A stretch of 42,641 nucleotides of DNA from Streptantibioticus ferralitis. Its GTDB lineage: Bacteria; Actinomycetota; Actinomycetes; Streptomycetales; Streptomycetaceae. The position numbers and the translations under genes are program-made. Below the pieces are notes generated by a model. That model searched no databases. It was not told the origin of the DNA and saw only the letters and a list, made by a program, of their open reading frames with translations. This document shows, one piece after another, positions 28,093 to 35,998 of this stretch; position 1 is the stretch's first letter, and every line of letters starts with the position of its first letter. The stretch covers positions 1 to 42,641 of the forward strand of contig NZ_JARHTQ010000050.1 of the NCBI RefSeq assembly GCF_029223525.1, read 5' to 3'.

Positions 28093-29112
28093 CTAACGGC
28101 GGGCGGCGCTACGCCACAGGAGGAACAGGGCGGAGCCGATCGCCGCGACCTTCACCACCGTCGGGAAGTCGGCGGTGATCGTCTGCCCCAGTTGGTTGGT
28201 GGCCAACGGGGTGCCCCAGCGCCCTTCGGTGCGTCCCCACACCCAGATCAGCTCGCCCAGTACCACCACCCCGGGCAGTCCCAGTGCGGCGAACTTCGCC
28301 TCGCCGCGGCCGATGCCCCGCGTGGTGTACGCCAGCAGCCAACCGGCGCCCAGCGCCAGCCAGTTGCCCAGCACCACTCCGGCCACCAGCGCCAGCGCGG
28401 CCAGCAGCTCCAGGGGACCGACGGGCAGGCCCCGCCGCCGGACCGCCTCGGCCGGTGCGGACAGGGTACGCGGGCGGCGCAGCCGGAACCGCCGGGGCGC
28501 GGCCTCGGCCGATGCTGTCGGGGTACGCGGGCGCCGCAGCCGGAACCTCCGGGGCGCGGCCTCGACGGGCGGGTCGGCGTCCTGCCCCGCCTCCGCCTCG
28601 GCCGCCTCGCCCTCCTCCGGCTCGTCGAGCTCCGGCGGCAGCAACCCGCCCGACCAGCCCGCCAGCACCTCGTTGGTGGTGAGACCGCCGCGTATCCCGC
28701 CGCCGTCGGTGCTGTCGCGAGCGGGCGGCACCCGCCACCACTCCGGCTCGGCCGCGGACGACCCACGCTCGTCGGATGCCGTTGGCGGCTTGTCCAGGCT
28801 GAGCGCCTTGTCGGGACTCGGCGCTTCGTTGGCGTTCCGGGCGGTAGGCGCCGGTGCGGCCTCGTGGCGCGGCTGCGCCTCCTGGACCGGCCTGTCCCGG
28901 GCGGCTGCCTCCACCACCTCGTCCGGGGTGCCCAGCTTCCCCAGGATGCGGCGCACCGTGGCCTGGCTATCGCTGCCGCCGCGCTGGCGGTCGATGTCGG
29001 TCCGCAACTGCGCGACGAGTCTCATGCGATCCGCCGAGGCCATGGCGGTCTGGGCGAGATCGCCGACCCGGCTCAGATAGTCGTAGACGAGTTTGTCGCT
29101 CTCGATGCCCAT
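28093..29112 (-). CDS. HAAS-like membrane protein with Arg-rich repeats
   Basis: 339 residues. Residues ~5-70 (DKLVYDYLSRVGDLAQ...RLVAQLRTDIDRQ...VRRILGKLGTPDEVV) match the helical HAAS/DUF1700-type N-terminal domain found before membrane segments. Then come a low-complexity acidic/Pro-rich linker and two tandem units of AEAAPRRFRLRRPRT (about 28450-28565). Four hydrophobic segments follow (~250-335). Probably a membrane signalling protein. ATG 29112 begins the conserved region; an upstream frame is open but unsupported. Confidence 0.75.
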   Translation of the reverse strand: MGIESDKLVYDYLSRVGDLAQTAMASADRMRLVAQLRTDIDRQRGGSDSQATVRRILGKLGTPDEVVEAAARDRPVQEAQPRHEAAPAPTARNANEAPSPDKALSLDKPPTASDERGSSAAEPEWWRVPPARDSTDGGGIRGGLTTNEVLAGWSGGLLPPELDEPEEGEAAEAEAGQDADPPVEAAPRRFRLRRPRTPTASAEAAPRRFRLRRPRTLSAPAEAVRRRGLPVGPLELLAALALVAGVVLGNWLALGAGWLLAYTTRGIGRGEAKFAALGLPGVVVLGELIWVWGRTEGRWGTPLATNQLGQTITADFPTVVKVAAIGSALFLLWRSAARR

Positions 29113-29338
29113 CCGCTCACACCCAACCCGCTGTCCTGCCCGGCCCGTTGACCGTACCGCCGAGGCCTTCCGTGTCGCAGGACGCACGGCGGATACGGCG
29201 AGCTCTACCCATCCTGTCGTGGGCACCACACAAGATCAGTGGAACAGGCCCTAATGTGGGACGGATGACCGCCCTAGGGTTTAGGTGACCGACCCGGGGT
29301 CCGGAAGATGACCACCGAGCGGAAATCGGGAGGTGCGC

Positions 29339-31810
29339 GTGGCGGGCGGTGTCGAAGCGACAAGCGCGGGCTCGGGCCCGCGTACCCTCGCGGAGGATTT
29401 GCGCGCGCGTGGCGACGACGCCGTCGCGGCGCTGCTGCTTGCGCGCCCCGACCTGGTCAACCCGGTGCCGGGCGATCTCACCCAGCTCGCCACCCGGGCC
29501 GGTACCCGGGCCTCGGTGGTGCGCGCCCTGGAACACCTCGACCGGTTCACGCTGCAGACCGCCGAGGCGCTGGCGATCGCCCCCGACCCCTGCCCGTACG
29601 AGACCCTGCGCGCCCTGATGACCGGCGACGAGGGATCGGCGGAGATCGTGGCGGCACTGCCCAAGACGCTGGCCGCGCTGCGGACCAACGCGCTGGTGTG
29701 GGGTGGCGACGACCGGCTGCGGCTGGTGCGCACCGCCCGCGATCTGCTCGCGCCCTCACCCATCGCGCCCTCACCGACCGGTCTGGGGCCGACGGTCGCG
29801 GAGGCCGCCGCGGGCATGTCGCCCGGCCGCCTGCAGCAGATCGTGGCCGACGCCGGGCTGCCCGCGACCCACGACCCGGTGAGCGCGGTCGCCGCGCTCA
29901 CGGCGCTGTTCTCCGACCGGGTCCGGCTGGAAGCACTGCTCGCCGAGGCACCGGAGGGCACGCAAGCGGTGCTGGAGAGGCTGAAGTGGGGCCCGCCGTA
30001 CGGAGATGTGGCGCAGGCCGCCGATCCGGTACGGGCGCGCACCGCCGACACTCCCGTGCAGTGGCTGCTGGCCCGCGGCCTGCTGCTGCCCGCCGGGCAC
30101 CACACCGTCGTGCTGCCGCGCGAGACGGCGCTGCGGCTGCGCGGCGGACGCGCGCACCAGGCGCCGGAGCCGCTGCCGCCCGAGGTGGCCCCGGCCGCGC
30201 GGTACGACGCTCAGGTGGTGGACGGAACCGGCGCCGGGCAGGCGTTCACGGCGGTGCGGACCGTGGAGGAACTGGTCAAGGGATGGGACGCGGGCGGTCC
30301 GCTGGTGCTGCGGGCGGGTGGAATGAGCGTCCGGGACCTCAAGCGCACCGCGGCCGTGCTGGACACCACCGAGGAACTGGCCGCGTTCTGGCTGGAGACC
30401 GCGTACGCCGCCGGACTCGTGGCCTCCGACGGCGAGGTGGACGAGGCGTACGCGCCGACGCCCGGGTTCGACGAGTGGCTGCGGCTGCCCACCGAGGACC
30501 GCTGGGCACGGCTGGCCTCCGCATGGCTGGCGGCCACCCGCACGCCGGGCCTGGTCGGCGGCCGGGACGCCAAGGGCCGCACGCTTTCCGCGCTCGGCCC
30601 TGACCTGGACCGCTCACTGGCGCCGGGAGTGCGGCGCCGGGTGCTGGAACTGCTCGCCGCGCTACCGGACGGCGCGTCCGCTCGGCCCGAGGAACTACTG
30701 CCCCGGCTGCGCTGGGAGCGGCCACTGCGCGGCGGCGCGAGTCTGGACGAGTTGCGGGCGCGGATCGTCCAATGGACCGTCCAGGAAGCCGAGTTGCTGG
30801 GTGTCACCGGCCGCGGCGCGCTGTCCGCCCACGGCCGTACGCTGCTGGCCGAGGCGCCGGGAACGGCGCTGGAGGCGGCGGCCGACCGGCTGCGCCCGCT
30901 GCTGCCCGAGCCGCTGGACCATGTGCTGCTGCAGGCCGATCTGACCGCGGTCGCCCCCGGCCCGCTGCGCACCGTGCTCGCCGAGACGCTCGGTGTGCTC
31001 GCCGACATCGAGTCCAAGGGCGGGGCGACCGTCTACCGGTTCACCCCGGAGTCGGTGCGGCGGGCGCTCGACGCCGGGCGCACCGCGGACGATCTGCACA
31101 CCTTCCTCGCCACGCACTCGCGCACTCCCGTCCCGCAGCCGCTGACCTACCTCATCGACGATGTGGCCCGCCGGCACGGACGGCTGCGGGTGGGCGCCGC
31201 CTCGGCCTACGTCCGCTGCGACGACGACGCGCTGCTCGCCGAGATCCTGGCCGACCGCAGGGCCGCGGGGCTCGGCCTGCGCCGGCTGGCGGCGACCGTG
31301 CTGGCCGCCCAGTCCGAGCCGGTGACCTTGCTGGAACGGTTGCGCACCATGGGCTTCGCGCCCGCCGCCGAGTCCGCCGAGGGCGATGTGCTGATCACCC
31401 GCGCCGACGCCCGCCGCACCCCGCCGCGCGCCGCGCCCGTTCCGGTACCGGACGGGCCACCACGACCGGACCAGACGCTGCTGTCGGCGGCGGTCAAGGC
31501 GATCCGCGCGGGCGACCGGGCGGCCACCGCGGCCCGTAAACCGGCGCCGGAACCCGCGGCCCGCGGCGCCCGGCTGCCCCGCACCACCTCGGCCGAGACG
31601 CTGGCCACCATGCAGGCCGCCGTGCTCACCGGCGAGGCGCTGTGGATCGGCTACGTCAACGCGGACGGCGCCGCCAGCCAGCGGGTCATCGAGCCGGTAC
31701 GGGTCGAGGGCGGCTTCGTCACCGCGTACGACCACACCGCCGACGAGGTGCGCACCTACCCGCTGCACCGCATCACCGGCGTCGCCGAACTCGCCGAGGA
31801 CGCGGGGTAG
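29339..31810 (+). CDS. Helicase-C-3 and WYL-like domain protein, partner of XPB helicase
   Basis: 823 residues. The N-terminal winged-helix-like part (LTQLATRAGTRASVVRALEHLDRF) is followed by the conserved helicase-associated domain (VLLQADLTAVAPGPL...LADIESKGGATVYRFTPESVRRALDAG) near 510-570. A WYL-like domain closes the protein (GEALWIGYVNADGAASQRVIEPVRVEGGFVTAYDH...YPLHRITGVAEL). No Walker A is present, so it is not itself a helicase motor. GTG 29339 was chosen over GTG 29333 because GGGAGG ends 5 nt before it. In actinobacteria it normally adjoins the XPB gene; here a 4.9-kb insertion separates them. Likely DNA repair. Confidence 0.85.
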   Translation: MAGGVEATSAGSGPRTLAEDLRARGDDAVAALLLARPDLVNPVPGDLTQLATRAGTRASVVRALEHLDRFTLQTAEALAIAPDPCPYETLRALMTGDEGSAEIVAALPKTLAALRTNALVWGGDDRLRLVRTARDLLAPSPIAPSPTGLGPTVAEAAAGMSPGRLQQIVADAGLPATHDPVSAVAALTALFSDRVRLEALLAEAPEGTQAVLERLKWGPPYGDVAQAADPVRARTADTPVQWLLARGLLLPAGHHTVVLPRETALRLRGGRAHQAPEPLPPEVAPAARYDAQVVDGTGAGQAFTAVRTVEELVKGWDAGGPLVLRAGGMSVRDLKRTAAVLDTTEELAAFWLETAYAAGLVASDGEVDEAYAPTPGFDEWLRLPTEDRWARLASAWLAATRTPGLVGGRDAKGRTLSALGPDLDRSLAPGVRRRVLELLAALPDGASARPEELLPRLRWERPLRGGASLDELRARIVQWTVQEAELLGVTGRGALSAHGRTLLAEAPGTALEAAADRLRPLLPEPLDHVLLQADLTAVAPGPLRTVLAETLGVLADIESKGGATVYRFTPESVRRALDAGRTADDLHTFLATHSRTPVPQPLTYLIDDVARRHGRLRVGAASAYVRCDDDALLAEILADRRAAGLGLRRLAATVLAAQSEPVTLLERLRTMGFAPAAESAEGDVLITRADARRTPPRAAPVPVPDGPPRPDQTLLSAAVKAIRAGDRAATAARKPAPEPAARGARLPRTTSAETLATMQAAVLTGEALWIGYVNADGAASQRVIEPVRVEGGFVTAYDHTADEVRTYPLHRITGVAELAEDAG

Positions 31811-31902
31811 CGCCCGGCCATCCATCGCGGACGACCACTCTGTTTCGGCGCGCGATGCGCGACACTGGAAGCTTGTCCCGGTAGAACGAGCGAAGGGCCA
31901 GG

Positions 31903-31928
31903 GCGTGAACGGACCTCTCATCGTCCAG
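31903..31928 (+). repeat. attL: 26-bp direct repeat, left copy
   Basis: Identical to 36814-36839. Begins gcgtgaacggacctctcatc. Contains the GTG and first eight codons of XPB. Similarity to the right junction continues upstream in blocks: acactgga at 31862 and gaaggg at 31892. Confidence 0.88.
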
Positions 31929-31964
31929 GCGATCAGGTCCGGTGCGCGTACTAAGCCGTCGTGA
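31905..31964 (+). pseudogene. Severed XPB 5' stub (19 codons)
   Basis: The frame reads VNGPLIVQ, identical to the real XPB start, then runs into element DNA (AIRSGARTKPS) and stops. It is the original or displaced head of the helicase gene, left behind by integration. It still has GAAGG at ribosome-site distance. Confidence 0.8.
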
Positions 31965-32012
31965 GCCGCCTGCCTACCATTTCCGCAGCCCAGAGCATAA
32001 GGAGCCCCGCTC

Positions 32013-32135
32013 ATGCACCACGGGGGGGGCAGCGCACGAACGGAGCCGACTGGGGGCGCCCTGAGTGATCAGGTGCCGAGGCGGTTCGAGGGCTTATCGA
32101 GCCACGCGAACTGTTCCTCGCTGGTGACGGTGTAG
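32013..32135 (+). CDS. Short ORF with a strong ribosome site, perhaps a gene remnant
   Basis: AAGGAG lies 8 nt before ATG 32013, one of the best ribosome sites in the element. The frame (MHHGGGSARTEPTGGALSDQV...) lasts 40 residues and runs antisense into the end of the methyltransferase gene. The start may belong to a gene whose body was replaced. No family recognised. Confidence 0.25.
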   Translation: MHHGGGSARTEPTGGALSDQVPRRFEGLSSHANCSSLVTV

Positions 32136-33246
32136 CCGAACCGAGCCACCTCGGGCCGGTCGTTTTCCTTCCACCACTGGTGGGCTGACTCGACCTCATC
32201 CCAGAGCTTCCGTGCCCCGTACTGCCAGACCGTGAAGCGATCTTCGTGCTTGCCGTCGTAGTCGACGGCTGCCCACGAACTGCCGTCCGTGGTCGCTAGC
32301 CACAGCCTCTTCTCGACCCCGTCCACGTCGGGGTTGTCGTGCCAGGTGCGCCACACGTCGTGGAGTCGCAGGCCGATGGCGAACTGAAGGTCCCAGTCGT
32401 CACCTGTGACTGTCCATGGGGACAGGCGGGTACTCGATTCCGCCGGTTGGTGGTCGTCTTTGACGACATCGCGGAAGATCCGCAGGCTGGTCCGCTGGCC
32501 GCGCATGAGCATGAAGGCCGAGTGAGGTGAGAAGCGTCCTCTCGCGCTGGCGTCGGCGTCCACCTCCAGCCGCAACAGCCCGTAGCACAGCCATGGGCTC
32601 TCCCACGGGGTCAGGATGACGCCGCCCGGCTCGATCTGCGGCACCCACATCTGCGGCACGTGGTTGACCGAGCATGTTGCCATGAGGCGGTCGTACGGAG
32701 CCCTGGGCAACCAGCCTTCCGCCCCGTCGGCACAGATCACGCGGGGGCAGTACCCGGCGCTGCCGATCCGCGTTCGTGCCCGTGCTGCGAGGCTCGCGTC
32801 CACTTCGACCGTGGTCACACGGTGGTCTCCGAGACGGTGGCTGAGTAGCGCGGCGTTCCAGCCGGTTCCGGTGCCGATCTCCAGCACGGTCTGGCCAAGT
32901 TGCACGTCGAGTTCCCGCAGCATCCGAAAGACGATGCTCGGGGCGGACGCAGAGGACGAGGGCCATACGTCGCCGTCCGTGGGTTCCGCACCATCACAGA
33001 CCTGCGTGATCACGGGATCATCGGCGTAGGCGGCACGAAGCCACGCGTCCGGTTCCTCCTGACATTGCACGGGCGCAGATCGCCGCTGTCGTCGTAGATC
33101 CAAGCCGTCTCGGGCAGGAACTTGTGCCGGAGCGCACCTCGCGCGGCCATCGCCCACAGCTCGTCAAGGTCGCGTCCCAGGTCATCGGATACGGACAGTA
33201 GGAGGCCGCGCAGGGCGGCCTCCACCTGCTCTTGCTTGAACTCCAC
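32069..33246 (-). pseudogene. PCMT-like SAM-dependent methyltransferase split by a frameshift
   Basis: Reading from GTG 33246, frame 1 gives VEFKQEQVEAALRGLLLSVS...ALRHKFLPETAWIYDDSGDLRPCNV. Near 33060-33066 homology passes to the -1 frame: QEEPDAWLRAAYADDPVITQV, then VLEIGTGTGWNAALLSHRLG (SAM site), VEVDASLAARAR and the C-terminal domain. The whole resembles protein-L-isoaspartate methyltransferase relatives used in peptide-modification clusters. A one-base deletion explains the break; no slippery heptamer is visible. If frame 2 initiates internally (GTG near 33073), two polypeptides could form. Active state uncertain. Confidence 0.65.
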
Positions 33247-33380
33247 TGCCAGCCCTTCTTGTGCTTGGGCTCCGGCTGCGGCTTCGAGCCGTCCGGGCTC
33301 GGCTTCGCGGTGCCCGGGTCCTTGCCTCCGGCGTGCTTACCGTCGCCGCCGCTGCCGCCCTTACCTGTGCCCCATCCCAT
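33018..33380 (-). CDS. Gly/Lys/Pro-rich small ORF before the methyltransferase
   Basis: ATG 33380 has AAGGAG 6 nt upstream, an excellent start. The first ~45 residues (MGWGTGKGGSGGDGKHAGGK, then PGTAKPSPDGSKPQPEPKHKKGW) are hydrophilic. The rest of the 120-codon frame overlaps the methyltransferase in another frame and looks like a shadow. Either a short peptide whose true end was lost, or the original N terminus of the methyltransferase, cut off by a frameshift near 33246. Confidence 0.35.
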   Translation of the reverse strand: MGWGTGKGGSGGDGKHAGGKDPGTAKPSPDGSKPQPEPKHKKGWQWSSSKSRWRPPCAASYCPYPMTWDATLTSCGRWPREVRSGTSSCPRRLGSTTTAAICARAMSGGTGRVASCRLRR

Positions 33381-33430
33381 GGGTGTCTCCTTCAACGCTG
33401 TGACGTGTGTTGGATTTCGGATGACTTTGC

Positions 33431-33508
33431 TTAGCTCGGCTTCGGGGGCCGGGCCGGTGTCCGGGTTGGCATGTCGTCCGGCTGTTTCGGCCCCTTGGGA
33501 TCGGCCAT
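33431..33508 (-). CDS. Possible 25-residue peptide MADPKGPKQPDDMPTRTPAR...
   Basis: ATG to TAA, Pro/Lys/Asp-rich, lying 50 bp before the Gly/Lys-rich ORF on the same strand. AAGGG stands about 12 nt upstream. It follows a terminator hairpin, so it could be the first gene of the methyltransferase unit. No family recognised. Confidence 0.3.
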   Translation of the reverse strand: MADPKGPKQPDDMPTRTPARPPKPS

Positions 33509-33535
33509 GATGGAACCGCCCTTCATCTGATGGGC

Positions 33536-33575
33536 GGCGCCGGAGGTCTGCGCTGGTTACGTCGCCTCCGGCGCC
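33536..33575. terminator. Hairpin separating two element transcription units
   Basis: ggcgccggagg (33536-33546) and cctccggcgcc (33565-33575) are perfect 11-bp arms with an 18-nt loop. It lies just past the stop of the 76-residue ORF (33593), in position to end the ATPase-TM-ORF unit. Confidence 0.6.
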
Positions 33576-33592
33576 TTCTTCCTCGTTCCTGT

Positions 33593-33823
33593 TCAAAAGG
33601 GACGAGGTCCCTGCTGGTGATCTGTTGAACCCACCTCCGCCAGTCCCTTCGTGTGGTCCGGGGGAAACCCTTTGGATGACACGGCGGAGGTGGGCTTCCC
33701 CTCCCGCGCCGTCACGGCTGTCCGCTCACGTGACGGGGCGGGAAGCTTGGCGAGTCGTTCCCGACTCTCGTTTGAACCCTGGTACCCGACGAACGCGAGA
33801 AGATCCGGGCGCAAGTTCGTCAT
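33593..33823 (-). CDS. Hypothetical 76-residue protein, coupled to upstream gene
   Basis: ATG 33823 begins one base after the TGA of the preceding gene (TGAGATG), implying translational coupling. Sequence MTNLRPDLLAFVGYQGSNES then a polar Lys/Arg/Ser/Pro-rich tail. No family recognised. Its coding DNA contains two large inverted repeats (33630-33694 and 33703-33742), unusual for a gene, so a structured non-coding reading is also possible. Confidence 0.4.
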   Translation of the reverse strand: MTNLRPDLLAFVGYQGSNESRERLAKLPAPSRERTAVTAREGKPTSAVSSKGFPPDHTKGLAEVGSTDHQQGPRPF

Positions 33824-33824
33824 C

Positions 33825-34007
33825 TCAGGCCGTCCAATCCGACTGAGCGTCCGGCGCGGAGGCGGAGTTGGGTGGTGTCGGCTCCTGTAACTCCTGCTGC
33901 ACAACGGAGCCGAGACAGAACAGCGCGATGACGTGGGCGATGGCCCATGCGACGGTGAATGTCTTCTCGCCTGCGCTCGCGTCGTCGAAAGCATGCTCCC
34001 CCGGCAT
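33825..34007 (-). CDS. Hypothetical 60-residue single-pass membrane protein
   Basis: The ATG overlaps the stop of the RsbW-like gene by one base (TGATG), a typical coupled arrangement. MPGEHAFDDASAGEKTF, then a hydrophobic helix (TVAWAIAHVIALFCLGSVV, ~18-36), then a polar tail. It may be a membrane partner of the ATPase. No family recognised. Confidence 0.6.
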   Translation of the reverse strand: MPGEHAFDDASAGEKTFTVAWAIAHVIALFCLGSVVQQELQEPTPPNSASAPDAQSDWTA

Positions 34008-34495
34008 CAGGCCACCGCCGCCGCGAAGCGAGCGATGCCCAGACCCGTCCTCGACTCAAGCCGCGGTAAGGGGCGGCGGTTCGATGTGCCGCTGTCGTCG
34101 GACGAGGCTAGGACCTGCATTTCCGCCCAGACCTTTTTGCCACGGACGGTCGGCTCCCATCCGCAGTTCACGGTCAGGGCGTTGATCAATGACAGTCCGC
34201 GACCGTTCTCATCGTCGTCCGTGACTGGCCGCCTCTTCGGGGGCTCGGGGTCGCCGTCGAAGACCTCAAGCAAGATGCGGTCCGTGTCCTGATACAGCCC
34301 GACCATCAGCGGCCCGGTGCTGTGTTTGACGGCGTTGGTCAGCAACTCGGAGGCGACCAACTCAATGGCTTGCGCGCTCTCTTCGCTGAGCGAGCCGGAC
34401 CAGCACCTGGCAGCCGCAACAATGCGGTGGCGAGCCGGGCCGACGAAGCGAGGTGTGCCCGGGATGACGAAGCGCATGGTGCCCGCAGAGATCAT
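34007..34495 (-). CDS. RsbW/SpoIIAB-like ATP-binding regulator
   Basis: 162 residues with a GHKL HATPase_c_2 domain: N-box ELVASELLTNAVKHS (45-59), G1 LEVFDGDPEPP (76-85), G2 GRGLSLI (98-104). These single-domain ATPases act as anti-sigma or regulatory kinases and are very numerous in Streptomyces, including on mobile elements. ATG 34495 has GGAG 8 nt upstream. Start of a unit with two tightly coupled small genes. Partner unknown. Confidence 0.85.
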   Translation of the reverse strand: MISAGTMRFVIPGTPRFVGPARHRIVAAARCWSGSLSEESAQAIELVASELLTNAVKHSTGPLMVGLYQDTDRILLEVFDGDPEPPKRRPVTDDDENGRGLSLINALTVNCGWEPTVRGKKVWAEMQVLASSDDSGTSNRRPLPRLESRTGLGIARFAAAVA

Positions 34496-34584
34496 GACGG
34501 TTGCTCCTGGCGATGGCCTGTGGCGTTGCGTCGAGTGGGTGGGCCGACCTCGCGGGTTGACGACGGGGCGACAACAACTGATTG

Positions 34585-34604
34585 GCCAACTAGGCTCAGT
34601 TGGC
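34585..34604. promoter_or_regulatory. Inverted repeat GCCAACT-n6-AGTTGGC between divergent units
   Basis: Two perfect 7-bp arms spaced by aggctc. It lies in the only divergent spacer of the element, 90 bp from the ATPase start and 125 bp from the plus-strand unit. A likely operator for one or both. Confidence 0.5.
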
Positions 34605-34728
34605 GCTCGCCGTCACCCTCTGAGGTGGTCCGACTGCTCACCGGCATGAACGTACGGGTGGCGAGCGTGGCGTAGGACTCACTACGGGTACGGGTTAGCA
34701 CCAGAGGGTCGACTCCTCGGGGAGCACG

Positions 34729-35139
34729 ATGAGTACGCAGCCAAAAGCGAGGCGCCGTTCCAGCACAGGAGCCACGAGCAATGCCAGTGGCACGCTGCTG
34801 CGCCGCCAAGCGCTGTATCTCGCCAGCTATGACAGGCGTCAAGACGCACCCCGGTGGACGGCTGAGACGCTGCATCGCCGCCGTGGCCTGCTATCTGTCC
34901 GGGGTTGGTCTGTCCACTGGGTGGAGACGCGAAGCATCGCTGCGGCCTTGGCGAGGCAGGGCGATCCTCAACCGTTACGAGACTTCATCGAGAGGTCGCT
35001 GGCGGACGACGACGAGGCAGCCGTAGCGGGAGTTCTGGGGGATCAAACCACGTACGCTCTGGATGCTCTGGACTTATCATCGCGGTCCCGCCGTGAACTC
35101 GGCGTTGTATGCCAGCTCCTACGCGCACATCAGACCTGA
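34729..35139 (+). CDS. Hypothetical 136-residue basic/helical protein
   Basis: ATG 34729 has GGGGAG 5 nt upstream. Ser/Arg-rich start (MSTQPKARRRSSTGATSNAS), then LYLASYDRRQDAPRWTAETLHRRRGLL and IAAALARQGDPQPLRDFIERSLADDDEAAVAGVLG. It looks alpha-helical and soluble. No family recognised. The HD nucleotidase gene follows after 17 bp, so the two are probably one operon. Confidence 0.65.
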   Translation: MSTQPKARRRSSTGATSNASGTLLRRQALYLASYDRRQDAPRWTAETLHRRRGLLSVRGWSVHWVETRSIAAALARQGDPQPLRDFIERSLADDDEAAVAGVLGDQTTYALDALDLSSRSRRELGVVCQLLRAHQT

Positions 35140-35156
35140 TCGACCGGAGGACAGCC

Positions 35157-35732
35157 ATGGAGGAGAAGACCATCGCAGCGGGCACAGCGGGGTTCCTGAT
35201 GGAAATGGGCATGCTCAAGCGGGCCAAGCGGTCGGGATGGTGGATTGCTGGAGTCAAGGACCCAGAAACGATCGCTGAACACTCCTTCCGAACAGCCGTC
35301 GTTGGGTCCGTACTTGCGCTGATGGAGGGGGCAGACCCGGCGAAGGTCGCACTGCTCTGCGTCTTCCATGACACCCAGGAGACCCGCATCGGCGACATCC
35401 CGCACATCGGTCGGCGATACCTGAGTGCGGCGTCCAACGAGAAGGTGACCGCTGACCAGGTCTCGGCAGCGCACCCGGCCGTCGCCTCCGGCATTCAGCG
35501 CGTCGTGGATGAGTACGAGAACGGCGACAGCCTGGAAGTGATCGTCGCGCATGACGCCGACAAGTTGGAGTGTCTGATCCAGGCTGTTGAGTACCGTGAG
35601 CAAGGGCATTCGAACGTCCAGAACTGGATTGACACAAGCCTTGCGAGCCTGAAGACGGCTTCCGCGCAAGAGCTTGCCGAAGCGGCGCTGAACATGTCCT
35701 CGGTGGAGTGGCAGCAGACGTACCTGCGCTAG
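35157..35732 (+). CDS. HD-domain nucleotidase (YfbR-like)
   Basis: 191 residues. HD-domain metal ligands are His42 (EHSFRTAVVG), His71-Asp72 (FHDTQETRIGD) and Asp133/Asp135 (AHDADKLECLIQA), as in YfbR-type 5'-deoxynucleotidases that dephosphorylate dNMPs. GGAGG lies 6 nt before ATG 35157. As element cargo it may alter nucleotide pools. The deoxynucleotide substrate is inferred from the family. Confidence 0.88.
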   Translation: MEEKTIAAGTAGFLMEMGMLKRAKRSGWWIAGVKDPETIAEHSFRTAVVGSVLALMEGADPAKVALLCVFHDTQETRIGDIPHIGRRYLSAASNEKVTADQVSAAHPAVASGIQRVVDEYENGDSLEVIVAHDADKLECLIQAVEYREQGHSNVQNWIDTSLASLKTASAQELAEAALNMSSVEWQQTYLR

Positions 35733-35998
35733 GAGCCACCCCTATAGAGCGACGCCCGGGGGCACAACCTTCGTAGGGCTTCGCCACGATCTGCGCACAG
35801 CGATGGCGCCCGTAATCCCGGGACCGTCGAGTACGACGCTCGCGGGCCGCCGACGACGAACCGCGGTACGTGGCAGGCGAGTTCGCCCTCAACGGCCGCC
35901 CGCCGCCCTCCGTCCACGGCCCCGTATCGTGGGCGTTCGCGCGCAATGGGCGGGACGGTGCTGCTGCCTAAGCGCAGTGCCACAACGGGGATGGACAC

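Noticed and set aside
33060-33066. Programmed -1 frameshift in the methyltransferase
   Set aside because: No X-XXY-YYZ slippery heptamer or obvious pseudoknot; a deletion is simpler.
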